Source: Haloarculaceae archaeon H-GB1-1
GTDB lineage: Archaea > Halobacteriota > Halobacteria > Halobacteriales > Haloarculaceae
Length of the DNA: 64,000 bases
Reading direction: 5' to 3'
Assembly (NCBI GenBank): GCA_029688825.1
Contig: JARUKX010000011.1
Coordinates: 32,468-96,467 of the forward strand
Shown in pieces: positions 35,194 to 43,961 of this stretch. Made by a program: the position numbers and the translations under genes. The notes under the pieces were generated by a model. It did not search any database. It saw only the letters and a list, made by a program, of their open reading frames with translations, and was not told where the DNA came from. The stretch's first letter is position 1. Each line of letters begins with the position of its first letter.

Positions 35194-35727
35194 CGGAGCG
35201 GCCGGAGAGTCCGAAGACCTCGACGGACGCTCGGGGGATGATCGCCAAACCTGACGCCGAACTACGTATTATAGATATTAAACAATAATCGTATCGACCG
35301 TGGCAGTCCGCGCTCGCTCGCTCGGCGAGAAACGGCGAACGATGGATACGACGAATCGACCGTTTTAGACCCGATATAGACGGTATTTCGGCGTTGCTCC
35401 GCCAACGCCGCCGATGCCGGGTCACCGGTGCGATAGCGGACGGGGGAGCTGAGAGCCAGGTGGTACGAACTGGTTCCTCTCACCGGGTCAGCGCCGAAGG
35501 TTCTCGGACCGAGACTGACGGTATCGGTGGCTCTGAACCAACCGTGGCCACGTCGACTGTGATGCGCCGCGTCAGAAATGATTATTTTCTAGTAGCTCAT
35601 CGAACGTCAAAACGAGTGAATATATCAGATCTGCTCGGAGTAACGGTACCTTTTCTTCGATCGGGATCGGATACGCGCAGCATTACAATACGCTCACCCG
35701 TCCAACAGCGGTTGGAGAGCGACATCC
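35194..35727. other. 534-bp intergenic, no gene seen
   Basis: No frame has coding character. AT-rich DNA at 35262-35292 (ATTATAGATATTAAACAATAA) and 35576-35640 may hold promoters; the second is within 90-150 bp of the PRC-barrel gene. Confidence 0.4.
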
Positions 35728-35961
35728 ATGACAGAACTCACCGACGACGACAAAGGGAAGAAGGTCGTCAACGCTGCCGGCGATACGATAGGTAGAGTCT
35801 CCGGCGTCCGAGGCGGTCGAGCGTACGTAGACCCCGACACGGGGCTCACCGACTCGATAATGGCGGCGCTCGGCTGGTCCGACATCGACGAGGACGACTA
35901 CGCGGTCGACGAGGACCAGATCGATACCGTCACTGACGACGAAATCCGACTCACTCGCTGA
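35728..35961 (+). CDS. PRC-barrel domain protein
   Basis: 77 residues. KKVVNAAGDTIGRVSGVRGG, then RAYVDPDTGL, and ending DQIDTVTDDEIRLTR match the PRC-barrel pattern, a small beta-barrel found in photosynthetic reaction centres and in many archaeal small proteins of unknown role. In haloarchaea some PRC-barrel proteins affect cell division. This one is too short to assign. Confidence 0.75.
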   Translation: MTELTDDDKGKKVVNAAGDTIGRVSGVRGGRAYVDPDTGLTDSIMAALGWSDIDEDDYAVDEDQIDTVTDDEIRLTR

Positions 35962-36177
35962 GTTCGGTTCCGCCGACGTCCTCACATCGATATTTTTCAG
36001 GTGACTACGGTCCGACAGCGGTAGCCACGCCCGACAGTCCGTGGTTACGCAACTCCGCGACGGGAAGTCGAGGAGCAAGCCGTCGGTCCGCTGAAGCGAG
36101 CGTAGCGTTCCGCACCCGTCGACAAGGCTTTGGGTAAGAACGTCTTATCGGGGGTAAGCTACAATTTCCGGTGAGCA

Positions 36178-36894
36178 ATGACCGAGAACTCTCCCGACCC
36201 CCGACTCTCCGGCGAATTTCTCCGACGACCGACCTCGGACGTGACGCTCGTCGGCGTCGTGCACGACCATCCGGCGAGCATCTATCGCGTTCAGCACGTC
36301 GTCACCGACCGGGACCCCGACGTGCTGGCGCTCGAACTCCCGCCCACAGCGCTCCCGCTCTTCGAGACGTACGCGCAAGACGACCGCACCCCGCCAGTCT
36401 TCGGGGGAGAGATGAGTGCCGCGATTCAGTCGGCGACGACCGACAGGACCGTCGGCATCGACGGTCCGTCGGTCGGATTCGTTCGCAAGCTGTTGCGGAC
36501 GCTCCGGCGTGACCGCGCCTCGCTGTCGACGGTTCGGTCCGTCGTCAGAGGGGTGCTCACGAGCACGAAGAAGGCGGCCCTGTGTCGCGTCGCCGACGCA
36601 GTCGCCACGCGAACGTCGCTTCGCGTCGAGGTCGACGCTCCCGTCGTGTACGATTCGACCCGGTCGGACGAGCCGGCACGGCAGGCCGCCAACGAAGAAC
36701 GCCAGGTCGGGCGCGCGGAATCGATCCTCGACGCGCTCGTGCCGACGAACGCCGCCGATTACCGCGATTCGACCCGGGAGACGCACATGGCCGACCGCAT
36801 CGAGACACTCCGCGACGAGGGTTCGGTCGTCGCGGTCGTCGGTTACGCCCACCTCGACCCGGTGGCCGAGCGACTGGACGACCACGAGGAGTAG
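36178..36894 (+). CDS. TraB/PrgY/GumN-like family protein
   Basis: 238 residues. VTLVGVVHDHPASIYRVQHV, then DPDVLALELPP and VFGGEMSAAIQS match the TraB pattern (start strand with H, and an 'E-x-D/E' strand). The end has STRETHMADRIETLRDEGSV and VAVVGYAHLDPVAERL, the family's last conserved GxxH strand. In TraB proteins the role is a protease-like fold of unclear activity. No membrane segment in this short form. It ends 12 bp from the convergent giant regulator. Confidence 0.75.
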   Translation: MTENSPDPRLSGEFLRRPTSDVTLVGVVHDHPASIYRVQHVVTDRDPDVLALELPPTALPLFETYAQDDRTPPVFGGEMSAAIQSATTDRTVGIDGPSVGFVRKLLRTLRRDRASLSTVRSVVRGVLTSTKKAALCRVADAVATRTSLRVEVDAPVVYDSTRSDEPARQAANEERQVGRAESILDALVPTNAADYRDSTRETHMADRIETLRDEGSVVAVVGYAHLDPVAERLDDHEE

Positions 36895-36906
36895 CCGTCG
36901 CGCTCG

Positions 36907-39900
36907 CTAGGCGAGAAGCGACTCGAAGACCTTCTGCTCAGCCTTCCGGAGATGCTGGTGGAAGGTGGGAGGCGACACGTCCATCGATTCCGCGATGGAT
37001 TCGCCCGACGTTGTCCGCGGCCACTCGAAGAAGCCCGCGTGGTAGGCGGCTTCGAGCATCGTCCGCTGGCGCTCCGTCAGCTCCGTCGTCAGGGCGTGCT
37101 GAACGCGGTCGTACGTCTCGTCGTATTTGGATATCTGTCTCCGCTTCAGAAGCTGTGCGTCGGGGTAGGATTCGCGGACGGCGTCGATCAATGGTCGCAC
37201 CTCGACCGTCGGCGAGAGATGGAGCGTCATGTGGTAGTCCCCGTCCTCGATGACGGCCGACTCGATGGACCCACCCATCGAGGCCAGAACGGAGAGAACG
37301 GGTGGTTCCGTGAACCGAAGTTCGAACGTGCCGTTCTCGGCGTCGGTCCAGGTGAGATCCCGCCAATGGGGGAGTGCCTCGACCAGGCTCTCCAGGTGGT
37401 CGCACGCGTCGGCCGTCGCCGTTCCGAAGACGAGGAACTCGTCGTTCGCCAGCGGAACCGCGTTATTGATCTCGATTCGGCCGTCCGTCTCGTCGTCGAG
37501 GCCGAGCGAAGCGAACACGTCCGTGATAGCGAACTCGAGTTCGACGACCTCGTCGCTCATCAGGGCGCGCTTGCGGTCCGCCGCGGCGATCGCGTGGCCG
37601 ACGATCTCGCCGAGTTGACTGATGACGGCCCCCTCTTCGCCCGCGAACGCGTCCGGTCTCTCTGCGTAGACGTTCAGCACACCGTACGTCGTGCCGTCGT
37701 GGACCACCGGAATCGCTGCCGAGGATCGGAACCCGTGCTTCTCGCCGACGTTCTCCCAGGTGTCGTATCGCGAGTCGTTGCGGACGTCCTGCGTCGTCTG
37801 CATCTCGCCGGTTCGGAAAGCCCGCCCCGTTGCTCCGGCACTGTAGGAGTCGTCGGGGTCGACCGAGACGGTCTTGTCGTCGAGATATCCCTCGACGCCG
37901 GCCTCCGTGCGAACGTAGACCTGCTGTGAGGACACGTCGACGTCGCCGATCCACGCGAACGCGTACGATTCGGTGGCGGCGAGTCGCTCGCAGACGGTCT
38001 CCTCGATCTCGGTTCGCGTCGACTGTTCGATGACCGCGTCGGTGATGTCGCGAACGACTTCGTTGAGGCTGTTCACCGCCGCCAGCTGTTCCCGCTGCTG
38101 TACCAGTACCTCCTCGTCCGCGTGCCGTCGGATCGCCGTCGCGAGGATGTTGGCGACCGTCTGGACGAAGTTGACGTCGTTCTCGGAGAACTCCCCACAC
38201 TCGGTGTCGTGCGCGCCGAGGATTCCCCACGGGTCGTCTTCGGGACCGATGAGCACGCTGACGCCACCCCGAACGTCGTGGTCGCTGAGGAGGTCAGGGC
38301 CGCTGAATCGCGTCTCCGTGGTTAGATCGGTGACGACGACCGGCTCGCTCGACGCGAGCGTGTAGGCAGCCTGCGAATCGTCGTCGACCGCGGAGACGGT
38401 CGCATTTCCAACCAGTCCGTCGTCCCAGCCGACGCCGTGCCGGAGACGGAGGTGTTCCCGTTCGGCGTCGAGGTCCAGCACCTTGCAGTAGTCGGTGTCG
38501 AGCGTGTCCGCGACCAGCGTCGTCGCGTGGGCCATCAGGGCGTCGATATCGCGTTCGGTGAGGGCCTGCTGTCCCAGATCGGTGATCACTTCCTGCTGGC
38601 GAATCCGCCGTCTGAGCTGTTGCTCTCGGTCTACCCGGTCGGAGATGTCGCGGACGACTCCGACTTTCCAGGGCTGATCTCCCTCCGCTCTCGGCAGCGT
38701 GGTGAATCTGCTTTCGGCGGGTAGTTCCGTCCCGTCAGCACGTTGGATGGCTGCTTCGATGGTTCCGTGACCGCTCTCGCCGGCCGCGATATTCTGCAGT
38801 TGTCGTTCCGATTCCGCCGAGATGTCGTCGTCGATGACGAGCGTGCAGTGGGTCCCGACGAGTTCCTCGCGGGAGTAGCCAGTCATCTCGACGTAGGCGT
38901 CGTTGACCATGGAGAAGCGGAACTCGTCGTCGAGGATGTAGACGCCGTCCTGGAGGGTGGCGAAGAGAGTCTCGAACAGTTCGAGTTCGCGTTCGCGCTG
39001 TTTCCGCTCGGACACGTCGGCCTGGACCGCGACGTACTGATTCACCTCGCCGTCGTGAATGACCGGTGCGATCGTCTGTTCGGCGTAATACAACTCGCCG
39101 TTCTTCTGCCGGTCGACGATCTCCTCGGACCAGACCTCGCCCGCGGAGATGGTCTCCCAGAGCTCGCGATAGTACGCCGAGCCGTGGTGGCCGGAGTTCA
39201 GTATCTCCGGCGTCTCGCCGATGACATCGCTCGAATCGTAGCCGGTCATCTCCTCGAACGCCGGGTTCACGTAGGTGATCGTTCCGTCGGGTTCCGCCAC
39301 GTAGATGGCGTGCCCCGTCGCCTCGACCGCTCGCTCGAACTGCTCGAGCTCTCGTTCGCGTCGCTTCCGCTCTGTAACGTCCCTGAAGTAGACTGAGAGA
39401 CCCTTGTCCGACGGATAGACTCTCACGTCGATCCAGATTCCCAGCGCCTGCAAGTACCGCTCGTAGCTCGTGACCTCCTGGGACTCTATCGCAGTCTCGA
39501 AGTAGTCTTGCACCTCGTCCACTTCAGACTCGTCGAGGAAACTCCAGAGGGACGTCCCGAGCAACGCCGCTTCCGTCTCGCCGAACAGTTCGGCTGCTCT
39601 GTCGTTGACGTACGTGAATCGGAACTCCTCGTCGACCGCGTAGAACGCGTCGTCCACGCGTTCGAAGACGTGCTGAAGTTCGCTTTCGAGGTCCTCCCGC
39701 TCCCGTTCGAGTGCGTGCTCCTTCCGTTTCAACTCGGTAACGTCCTTGCCGAGGGCGACCACCCGCTCCAGGCACCCCTGGTCGTCCAGCAGGGGGGTCG
39801 CAGTGAGCGACACCCACCGACGCTCGCCAGTTGGCGTGTCGTGCTGGACCAGTTGATCGACCACCGCATCACCGCTCTCGAGGACCTTCGAAACAGGATG

Positions 39901-41130
39901 GTCGCCCTCCTCGAGCGTGTCGCCATCGGGGTGGTACAAGTCTAGTTCGTCGAGGCTGAACGTCTCTTGGTCTGCATCGGACAGTCCGAGCAGTCGTTTG
40001 GACGCCGCGTTGATGCGCTCGGGCGTTCCATCGGCGTCGAAGACGGCCAGTCTGATGGGTGCGGTGTCGAGTATCTGGTCGGTGAGGTCGCGCTCGCGGC
40101 GAAGTTCGCGCTCGCGTTCTCGTTGGTCGGTCTTGTCTCGGGTGACCTTCACGTAGCCAGTCGTCGAGCCGTCCCCGTCCTGTAATGCAGTGATGGTCAC
40201 GTCTGCCCAGAATCGAGTGCCGTCTTCTCGGACCCGCCACCCCGACTTGTGAATCGTGCCCTCTGCCGACGCTGCGCGGAGGTTCGCGTCGGGGGCCCCG
40301 GACTCCGTGTCTTCGTCGGTGTAGAATGCGGAGAAGTGGCGGCCGAGAATCTCGTCGCGGTCGTAGCCCTTGATGCGTTCGGCACCCGTGTTCCACGTCC
40401 TGATATACCCGTCCGGGTCGAGCATGAAGATCCCGGTGTCCTCGACGGAGTCGACGAGCGATTCGAACTGTCTGCGACTCTCCGAATAGGCGTCCTGTGC
40501 ACGTTTCCGGTCGGTGACGTCGTAGTACAGTTCCACTCGCCCGCCGGCGTACTCGCCCGTCGTGATCGGCTTGCTCCGGTGTTCCAGCCACCGTTCCTCG
40601 CGCCCGTCACCCTCGGTGACGTGGCACTCGAACTGCTCGGCGTCCGGATTGACGTCGTACGTGCCCAGCACGGTCTCGGCGAAGGTCTCCGGATCGGCAA
40701 CGCGATTCGCAATCGTCTCCTCGACCAGCCTCCGCTTGTCACGACCGATGACGCCGGCCCGGTCCAGTCCGAAGTAGCGCTCCGTCGTCTCGTTCACCCA
40801 CGCGACGTCGAAGTCGTCGTCGAGGACGAATACGCCCACCTCGGCGTGGTTCAGTACGTCCTCGACCAGTGACTCCGCGGTCGAGGACCAGTCCGCCTGT
40901 GCCACGAGTTCGGGTTCCGTCGGCAGCGGCCGCCACCAGACTCGCGCGCTCGCACCGACCTTCTTGGTGTCGAGGCGACCCTGTTCCACCAGACGGTCGA
41001 GGCGGTCGTACGCGCTTCGGCGGCCGACGCCGAGTCGATCCGCGACTTCGTTCGTCGTCCACGGGGTCCCGGACGACTCGAAGAGGGAGAGGGTTTCCCT
41101 GAGACTTTCCGTCAGGGTTTTCGTAGCCAT
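36907..41130 (-). CDS. giant Bat-type regulator: N-HTH, six PAS, two GAF, Bat domain, HTH_10
   Basis: 1407 residues. Residues 15-70 are a winged-helix domain like that of the 6414 protein (TTNEVADRLGVGRRSAYDRL, then KKVGASARVWW). Six PAS-like segments lie about 88-830 (for example FMLDPDGYIRTWNTGAERIK and VAEPDGTITYVNPAFEEMTG). GAF1 about 850-1000 and GAF2 about 1025-1190 precede the Bat domain and C-terminal HTH_10 (LTERQRTMLEAAYHAGFFEW ... MDVSPPTFHQHLRKAEQK). No transmembrane segment, so it is a cytosolic sensor. It is very long for the family. Upstream (41131-41374) are two palindromes and the divergent DUF7344 gene. Confidence 0.9.
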   Translation of the reverse strand: MATKTLTESLRETLSLFESSGTPWTTNEVADRLGVGRRSAYDRLDRLVEQGRLDTKKVGASARVWWRPLPTEPELVAQADWSSTAESLVEDVLNHAEVGVFVLDDDFDVAWVNETTERYFGLDRAGVIGRDKRRLVEETIANRVADPETFAETVLGTYDVNPDAEQFECHVTEGDGREERWLEHRSKPITTGEYAGGRVELYYDVTDRKRAQDAYSESRRQFESLVDSVEDTGIFMLDPDGYIRTWNTGAERIKGYDRDEILGRHFSAFYTDEDTESGAPDANLRAASAEGTIHKSGWRVREDGTRFWADVTITALQDGDGSTTGYVKVTRDKTDQRERERELRRERDLTDQILDTAPIRLAVFDADGTPERINAASKRLLGLSDADQETFSLDELDLYHPDGDTLEEGDHPVSKVLESGDAVVDQLVQHDTPTGERRWVSLTATPLLDDQGCLERVVALGKDVTELKRKEHALEREREDLESELQHVFERVDDAFYAVDEEFRFTYVNDRAAELFGETEAALLGTSLWSFLDESEVDEVQDYFETAIESQEVTSYERYLQALGIWIDVRVYPSDKGLSVYFRDVTERKRRERELEQFERAVEATGHAIYVAEPDGTITYVNPAFEEMTGYDSSDVIGETPEILNSGHHGSAYYRELWETISAGEVWSEEIVDRQKNGELYYAEQTIAPVIHDGEVNQYVAVQADVSERKQRERELELFETLFATLQDGVYILDDEFRFSMVNDAYVEMTGYSREELVGTHCTLVIDDDISAESERQLQNIAAGESGHGTIEAAIQRADGTELPAESRFTTLPRAEGDQPWKVGVVRDISDRVDREQQLRRRIRQQEVITDLGQQALTERDIDALMAHATTLVADTLDTDYCKVLDLDAEREHLRLRHGVGWDDGLVGNATVSAVDDDSQAAYTLASSEPVVVTDLTTETRFSGPDLLSDHDVRGGVSVLIGPEDDPWGILGAHDTECGEFSENDVNFVQTVANILATAIRRHADEEVLVQQREQLAAVNSLNEVVRDITDAVIEQSTRTEIEETVCERLAATESYAFAWIGDVDVSSQQVYVRTEAGVEGYLDDKTVSVDPDDSYSAGATGRAFRTGEMQTTQDVRNDSRYDTWENVGEKHGFRSSAAIPVVHDGTTYGVLNVYAERPDAFAGEEGAVISQLGEIVGHAIAAADRKRALMSDEVVELEFAITDVFASLGLDDETDGRIEINNAVPLANDEFLVFGTATADACDHLESLVEALPHWRDLTWTDAENGTFELRFTEPPVLSVLASMGGSIESAVIEDGDYHMTLHLSPTVEVRPLIDAVRESYPDAQLLKRRQISKYDETYDRVQHALTTELTERQRTMLEAAYHAGFFEWPRTTSGESIAESMDVSPPTFHQHLRKAEQKVFESLLA

Positions 41131-41163
41131 TCAATACTTTTGACGAGTGGGTAACATAAGTAT

Positions 41164-41179
41164 ACTCCGCCGGCGGAGT
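41164..41179. promoter_or_regulatory. 16-bp perfect GC palindrome upstream of the giant regulator
   Basis: ACTCCGCCGGCGGAGT reads the same on both strands, 34 nt upstream of the minus-strand ATG at 41130. It sits between the divergent regulator and DUF7344 genes and is an operator candidate. It overlaps the likely promoter (GTATAC-like DNA just left of it). Confidence 0.55.
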
Positions 41180-41286
41180 TTCGAAATCGGCTGTTACTGG
41201 GAACTCAACGATGCGAAGTCGTTACTATCCGATGACCTGTTGCAACTGATTGCACAGAATCGAACCCGACACGAGCTCTGATGACT

Positions 41287-41300
41287 AGCTAATATATTAG
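41287..41300. promoter_or_regulatory. AGCTAATATATTAG element, second copy
   Basis: Identical to 8257-8270 over 14 bases, with the perfect palindrome CTAATATATTAG. It stands 75 nt ahead of the DUF7344 start (41375). Here it is also in the divergent gap upstream of the giant regulator, so it could control both genes. Confidence 0.6.
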
Positions 41301-41374
41301 TCGATGTCCTTAGTGGCCGAGAGGTCATCTGTATGGATAGATGCCGGGACGAACCGGCACTGGAGCGATACACG

Positions 41375-41707
41375 ATGTCTAATACAACAAGCCAGCCCAC
41401 GGGTGTGACCGCTGTGAACGAGCTGTTGACCGAGAGCGAGCGCTACGACGTTCTCCAATCGAGCCGACGCCGAATCGCACTCTCCGTGCTGGAACACGAA
41501 TCCGCACCGATTCACATCGACCGCCTCGCGTCGACCATCGCGGCCCAGGAGACCGCGTCCTCGGACGACGAAGCGGACCCAAAGCGAATCGCAATCTCGC
41601 TACATCACAATCATCTCCCCAAGCTGGACGACCACGGTATCGTCGAGTACGATACCGATTCCAAAGAGGTAGCCTTCACCCCCTCACGTCGGGATCTCGC
41701 CAGGTGA
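41375..41707 (+). CDS. DUF7344 winged-helix family protein
   Basis: 110 residues. LQSSRRRIALSVLEHESAPI, HIDRLASTIAAQET and AISLHHNHLPKLDDHGIVEY give a textbook DUF7344 pattern with a wing strand (SKEVAFTPS). It is likely a small DNA-binding regulator. The start MSNTTSQPTG (41375) was preferred over an upstream ATG at 41333. It shares its upstream AT palindrome with the 8311 gene and is divergent from a Bat-type gene; the 8311 gene follows one. Confidence 0.8.
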   Translation: MSNTTSQPTGVTAVNELLTESERYDVLQSSRRRIALSVLEHESAPIHIDRLASTIAAQETASSDDEADPKRIAISLHHNHLPKLDDHGIVEYDTDSKEVAFTPSRRDLAR

Positions 41708-41806
41708 CGGAATACGGTACGGCATCGGCTCGCGCTTCTCTCCCGTCGATAGCGGCTACTCGGCCACCTGGGTCGCGATCACCACGACGTCCGCAGTGAT
41801 ACCTGG

Positions 41807-43066
41807 TCAGGTTCGGCCATCGAAATCGGCTATTGTCGTCTCGGTTCCGGAACCAGTACCCGCTCGATCAGCGAGCGAACTGTGAAGACCGACCGTTTCG
41901 ACGGTGTCTTCCATCGCGCTGACGACGAGTTCGAGGTCCATATCGACGGTGTACTCGCGGTACGTCCCCCCTCGACGCCCCTCGTTACGCTCCGTCACCG
42001 ACACGATACCGAGCATCGTGAGTTCGCTGAGGTGGTCCCGCATACGGCGAGGGACCAACGGATCGATGCCGGCCTTCTTCGCGAACGTCGAGTACCGTGG
42101 GCGAACGTCCCGAGATCGCACGGGTGTTTCGCCCTCGCTTTCGAGGGTGACGAGCGCGTAGAGGACGAGATGGCCGTGCTGGGTGAGACCTGCGATTCCC
42201 TCCTGTATGCGGCCACGTTCGAGCGCGTCCCGTCCCTTCCTGACCAGATCTTCGGAGACGGTGTCGGTATCCTCCTCGCGCGCGATGTCGCCGGCCTTCA
42301 TCAGGAGGTCGAGCGATTGCCGGGCGTCGCCCGCGTCCTTCGCGCCGTAGGCCGCACAGAGTTTGATCGCGCTGTCGGTCATGACGCCGTCGTGGAACGC
42401 GACCGACGCTCGCTGCTGCAGTATCTCGATGAGTTCGCCGGCGTCGTAGGCCGGGAAGTGAATCTCCTCCTCGACGAGCGAGCTCTTCACCTTCGGTGAG
42501 AGTTCCTCCCGGAACGAGAAATCGTTCGAGATTCCGACGATGCCGATCTTCGCGTTCGAGAGATTCCCGTTCGCCCGCGCACGGGGGAGCTGGTACAGGA
42601 TGCTGTCGTCTTCGAGATGGTCGACTTCGTCGAGAACGATGAGGACCGTCCCGCCACAGGAGTCGAGTTCCTGCCAGAGCATGTCGTAGACGCTGGCACG
42701 GGGATAGCCGGTCGTCGAGATCTGGTCGGCGTCGTCCCGGAACTCGTTCACCAGTCGCGTCGCGATCTGGTAGCTGCTGGAGAGGCCATCACAGTTGAGC
42801 AACACGACCGTCAGGTCGATGTCGTCGTACCTGGCGGCGTCGGCTTCCAGATGCTCCATCAGGAACCGCGTCGCCGCCGTCTTTCCGACGCCTGTCTTTC
42901 CGTAGAGGAAGATGTTGTTCGGCTGCTCGCCGTTGATGACCGGTTGGAGGGCCGTCTTGTACTGCTCGAGTTCGGTGTCGCGACCGATGAGTTCCTCCGG
43001 CTGGTAATCCTCACGCAGCGCGTCCCGGTCACGATAGATCTCGGTATCTCGCTCGAAGATGGCCAT
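41807..43066 (-). CDS. cdc6: Orc1/Cdc6 replication initiator
   Basis: 419 residues from the Met of MAIFERDTEIYRDRDAL, a usual haloarchaeal Orc start; an ATG at 43165 would overlap origin repeats. AAA+ ATPase: Walker A YGKTGVGKT at about 55-63, Walker B VLIVLDEVDHL at about 141-151, sensor 1 IVGISND. The C-terminal winged helix is present (LSELTMLGIVSVTERNEGRR). It binds origin recognition boxes and loads MCM. The adjacent 43067-43700 region carries candidate boxes. Haloarchaea have several Orc genes, often next to their own origins. This gene may serve the local origin. Confidence 0.92.
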   Translation of the reverse strand: MAIFERDTEIYRDRDALREDYQPEELIGRDTELEQYKTALQPVINGEQPNNIFLYGKTGVGKTAATRFLMEHLEADAARYDDIDLTVVLLNCDGLSSSYQIATRLVNEFRDDADQISTTGYPRASVYDMLWQELDSCGGTVLIVLDEVDHLEDDSILYQLPRARANGNLSNAKIGIVGISNDFSFREELSPKVKSSLVEEEIHFPAYDAGELIEILQQRASVAFHDGVMTDSAIKLCAAYGAKDAGDARQSLDLLMKAGDIAREEDTDTVSEDLVRKGRDALERGRIQEGIAGLTQHGHLVLYALVTLESEGETPVRSRDVRPRYSTFAKKAGIDPLVPRRMRDHLSELTMLGIVSVTERNEGRRGGTYREYTVDMDLELVVSAMEDTVETVGLHSSLADRAGTGSGTETTIADFDGRT

Positions 43067-43159
43067 CCTTTGCCTCTTGATGAACCCCTTGGGTAATAAA
43101 ACCACCCCGTCCTGAGTGTCCGCTGTTTCCGCTGTTTCTAATTCACTTAAAGAACACTC

Positions 43160-43190
43160 GAACACACCCTCTCCACTTTGTCCGCTGTTC
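43160..43190 (+). repeat. origin recognition box-like repeat, copy A
   Basis: 31 bp containing the core CCACTTTGTCCGCTGTTC. Pairs in inverted orientation with 43367-43397; the 18-bp core is identical in both. Confidence 0.75.
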
Positions 43191-43366
43191 TCGGTGAAAG
43201 AGGTGGTGGGGGGTAGAAATCATCTGCTGTTCTAGACGATAGTTTTATTAGATTTGCGTTTGAGTTAGTCCGTAAAGCAAACAGATAAACGGTGAAGCGG
43301 CTACATAGCTCGTTGGATGTTCCAAACTCTCCCCAACTCTTCCCCATCCCCCTCTCCTTCCCGGGT

Positions 43367-43397
43367 GAACAGCGGACAAAGTGGGGGGAGGGTGTTC
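43367..43397 (-). repeat. origin recognition box-like repeat, copy B (inverted)
   Basis: Reverse complement matches copy A at 27 of 31 positions, with an identical 18-bp core. On the plus strand it carries the G-tract GTGGGGGGAGGG. Confidence 0.75.
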
Positions 43398-43640
43398 ACC
43401 CTCTTTCCCTCTCGTGGATTCCCGGAATAACCGCCATCTAACGCTCACTTTCGAGCAAACCTCCCATATCCGACGACCACCAACACCACCGTGTCCCCTG
43501 TAAGCCGCCGTTCGGCTTCTACGTGCCGAGGGATTTCTGCGGACATCGTGGGGTGTTACCCCGAAAGAGGTGGTTGACCCGGCGCTGGATATGAAATCGG
43601 ACGAGGCATCGACGAATCTCTCCCTCTCCCGCTCGACACA

Positions 43641-43658
43641 CCACTATGTCCGCTGTTC
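43641..43658 (+). repeat. origin recognition box-like repeat, copy C
   Basis: CCACTATGTCCGCTGTTC differs from the core by one base. Same orientation as copy A, on the far side of the origin from the initiator gene. Confidence 0.65.
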
Positions 43659-43961
43659 ATGCACTGGTAGTGCGCGCCGACGAGAGAACTCCGGACACGT
43701 TGGTGTGTCGGGACCTCGTGGTACTCGTTCGCGATAGACTCGTATCGCTCGCTATCGTGGCTTTCGGGTACTTTCACCGGCGGGAAACTCCGCGGACCCT
43801 CGCTCGTCACTGTGTCCCGAGGTGAACAAGAGTTTTCGTGCTGGGAGGTAACCTACCGCTCGTGCAGGGAATCGTGTCTTTCCGCCGACGCTGTCCATCC
43901 TTGGACCGCTCGCTACAGACGTGGCGACCCCTTCGGGCCGTCCGGCCACGTGGAGGCCGTG

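Larger units (their letters stand above)
43067..43961. other. replication origin region
   Basis: About 0.9 kb without genes beside the initiator gene. It contains a pair of 31-bp inverted repeats (43160-43190 and 43367-43397, 27 of 31 identical) flanking an AT-rich stretch (about 43210-43300), a third box in direct orientation (43641-43658, 17 of 18 to the core), a partial one at 43117-43128, and a degenerate inverted one near 43539-43556. A 12-bp direct repeat GAAAGAGGTGGT occurs at 43196-43207 and 43563-43574. Boxes with a G-tract around an AT-rich unwinding element are typical of archaeal origins. Confidence 0.8.
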
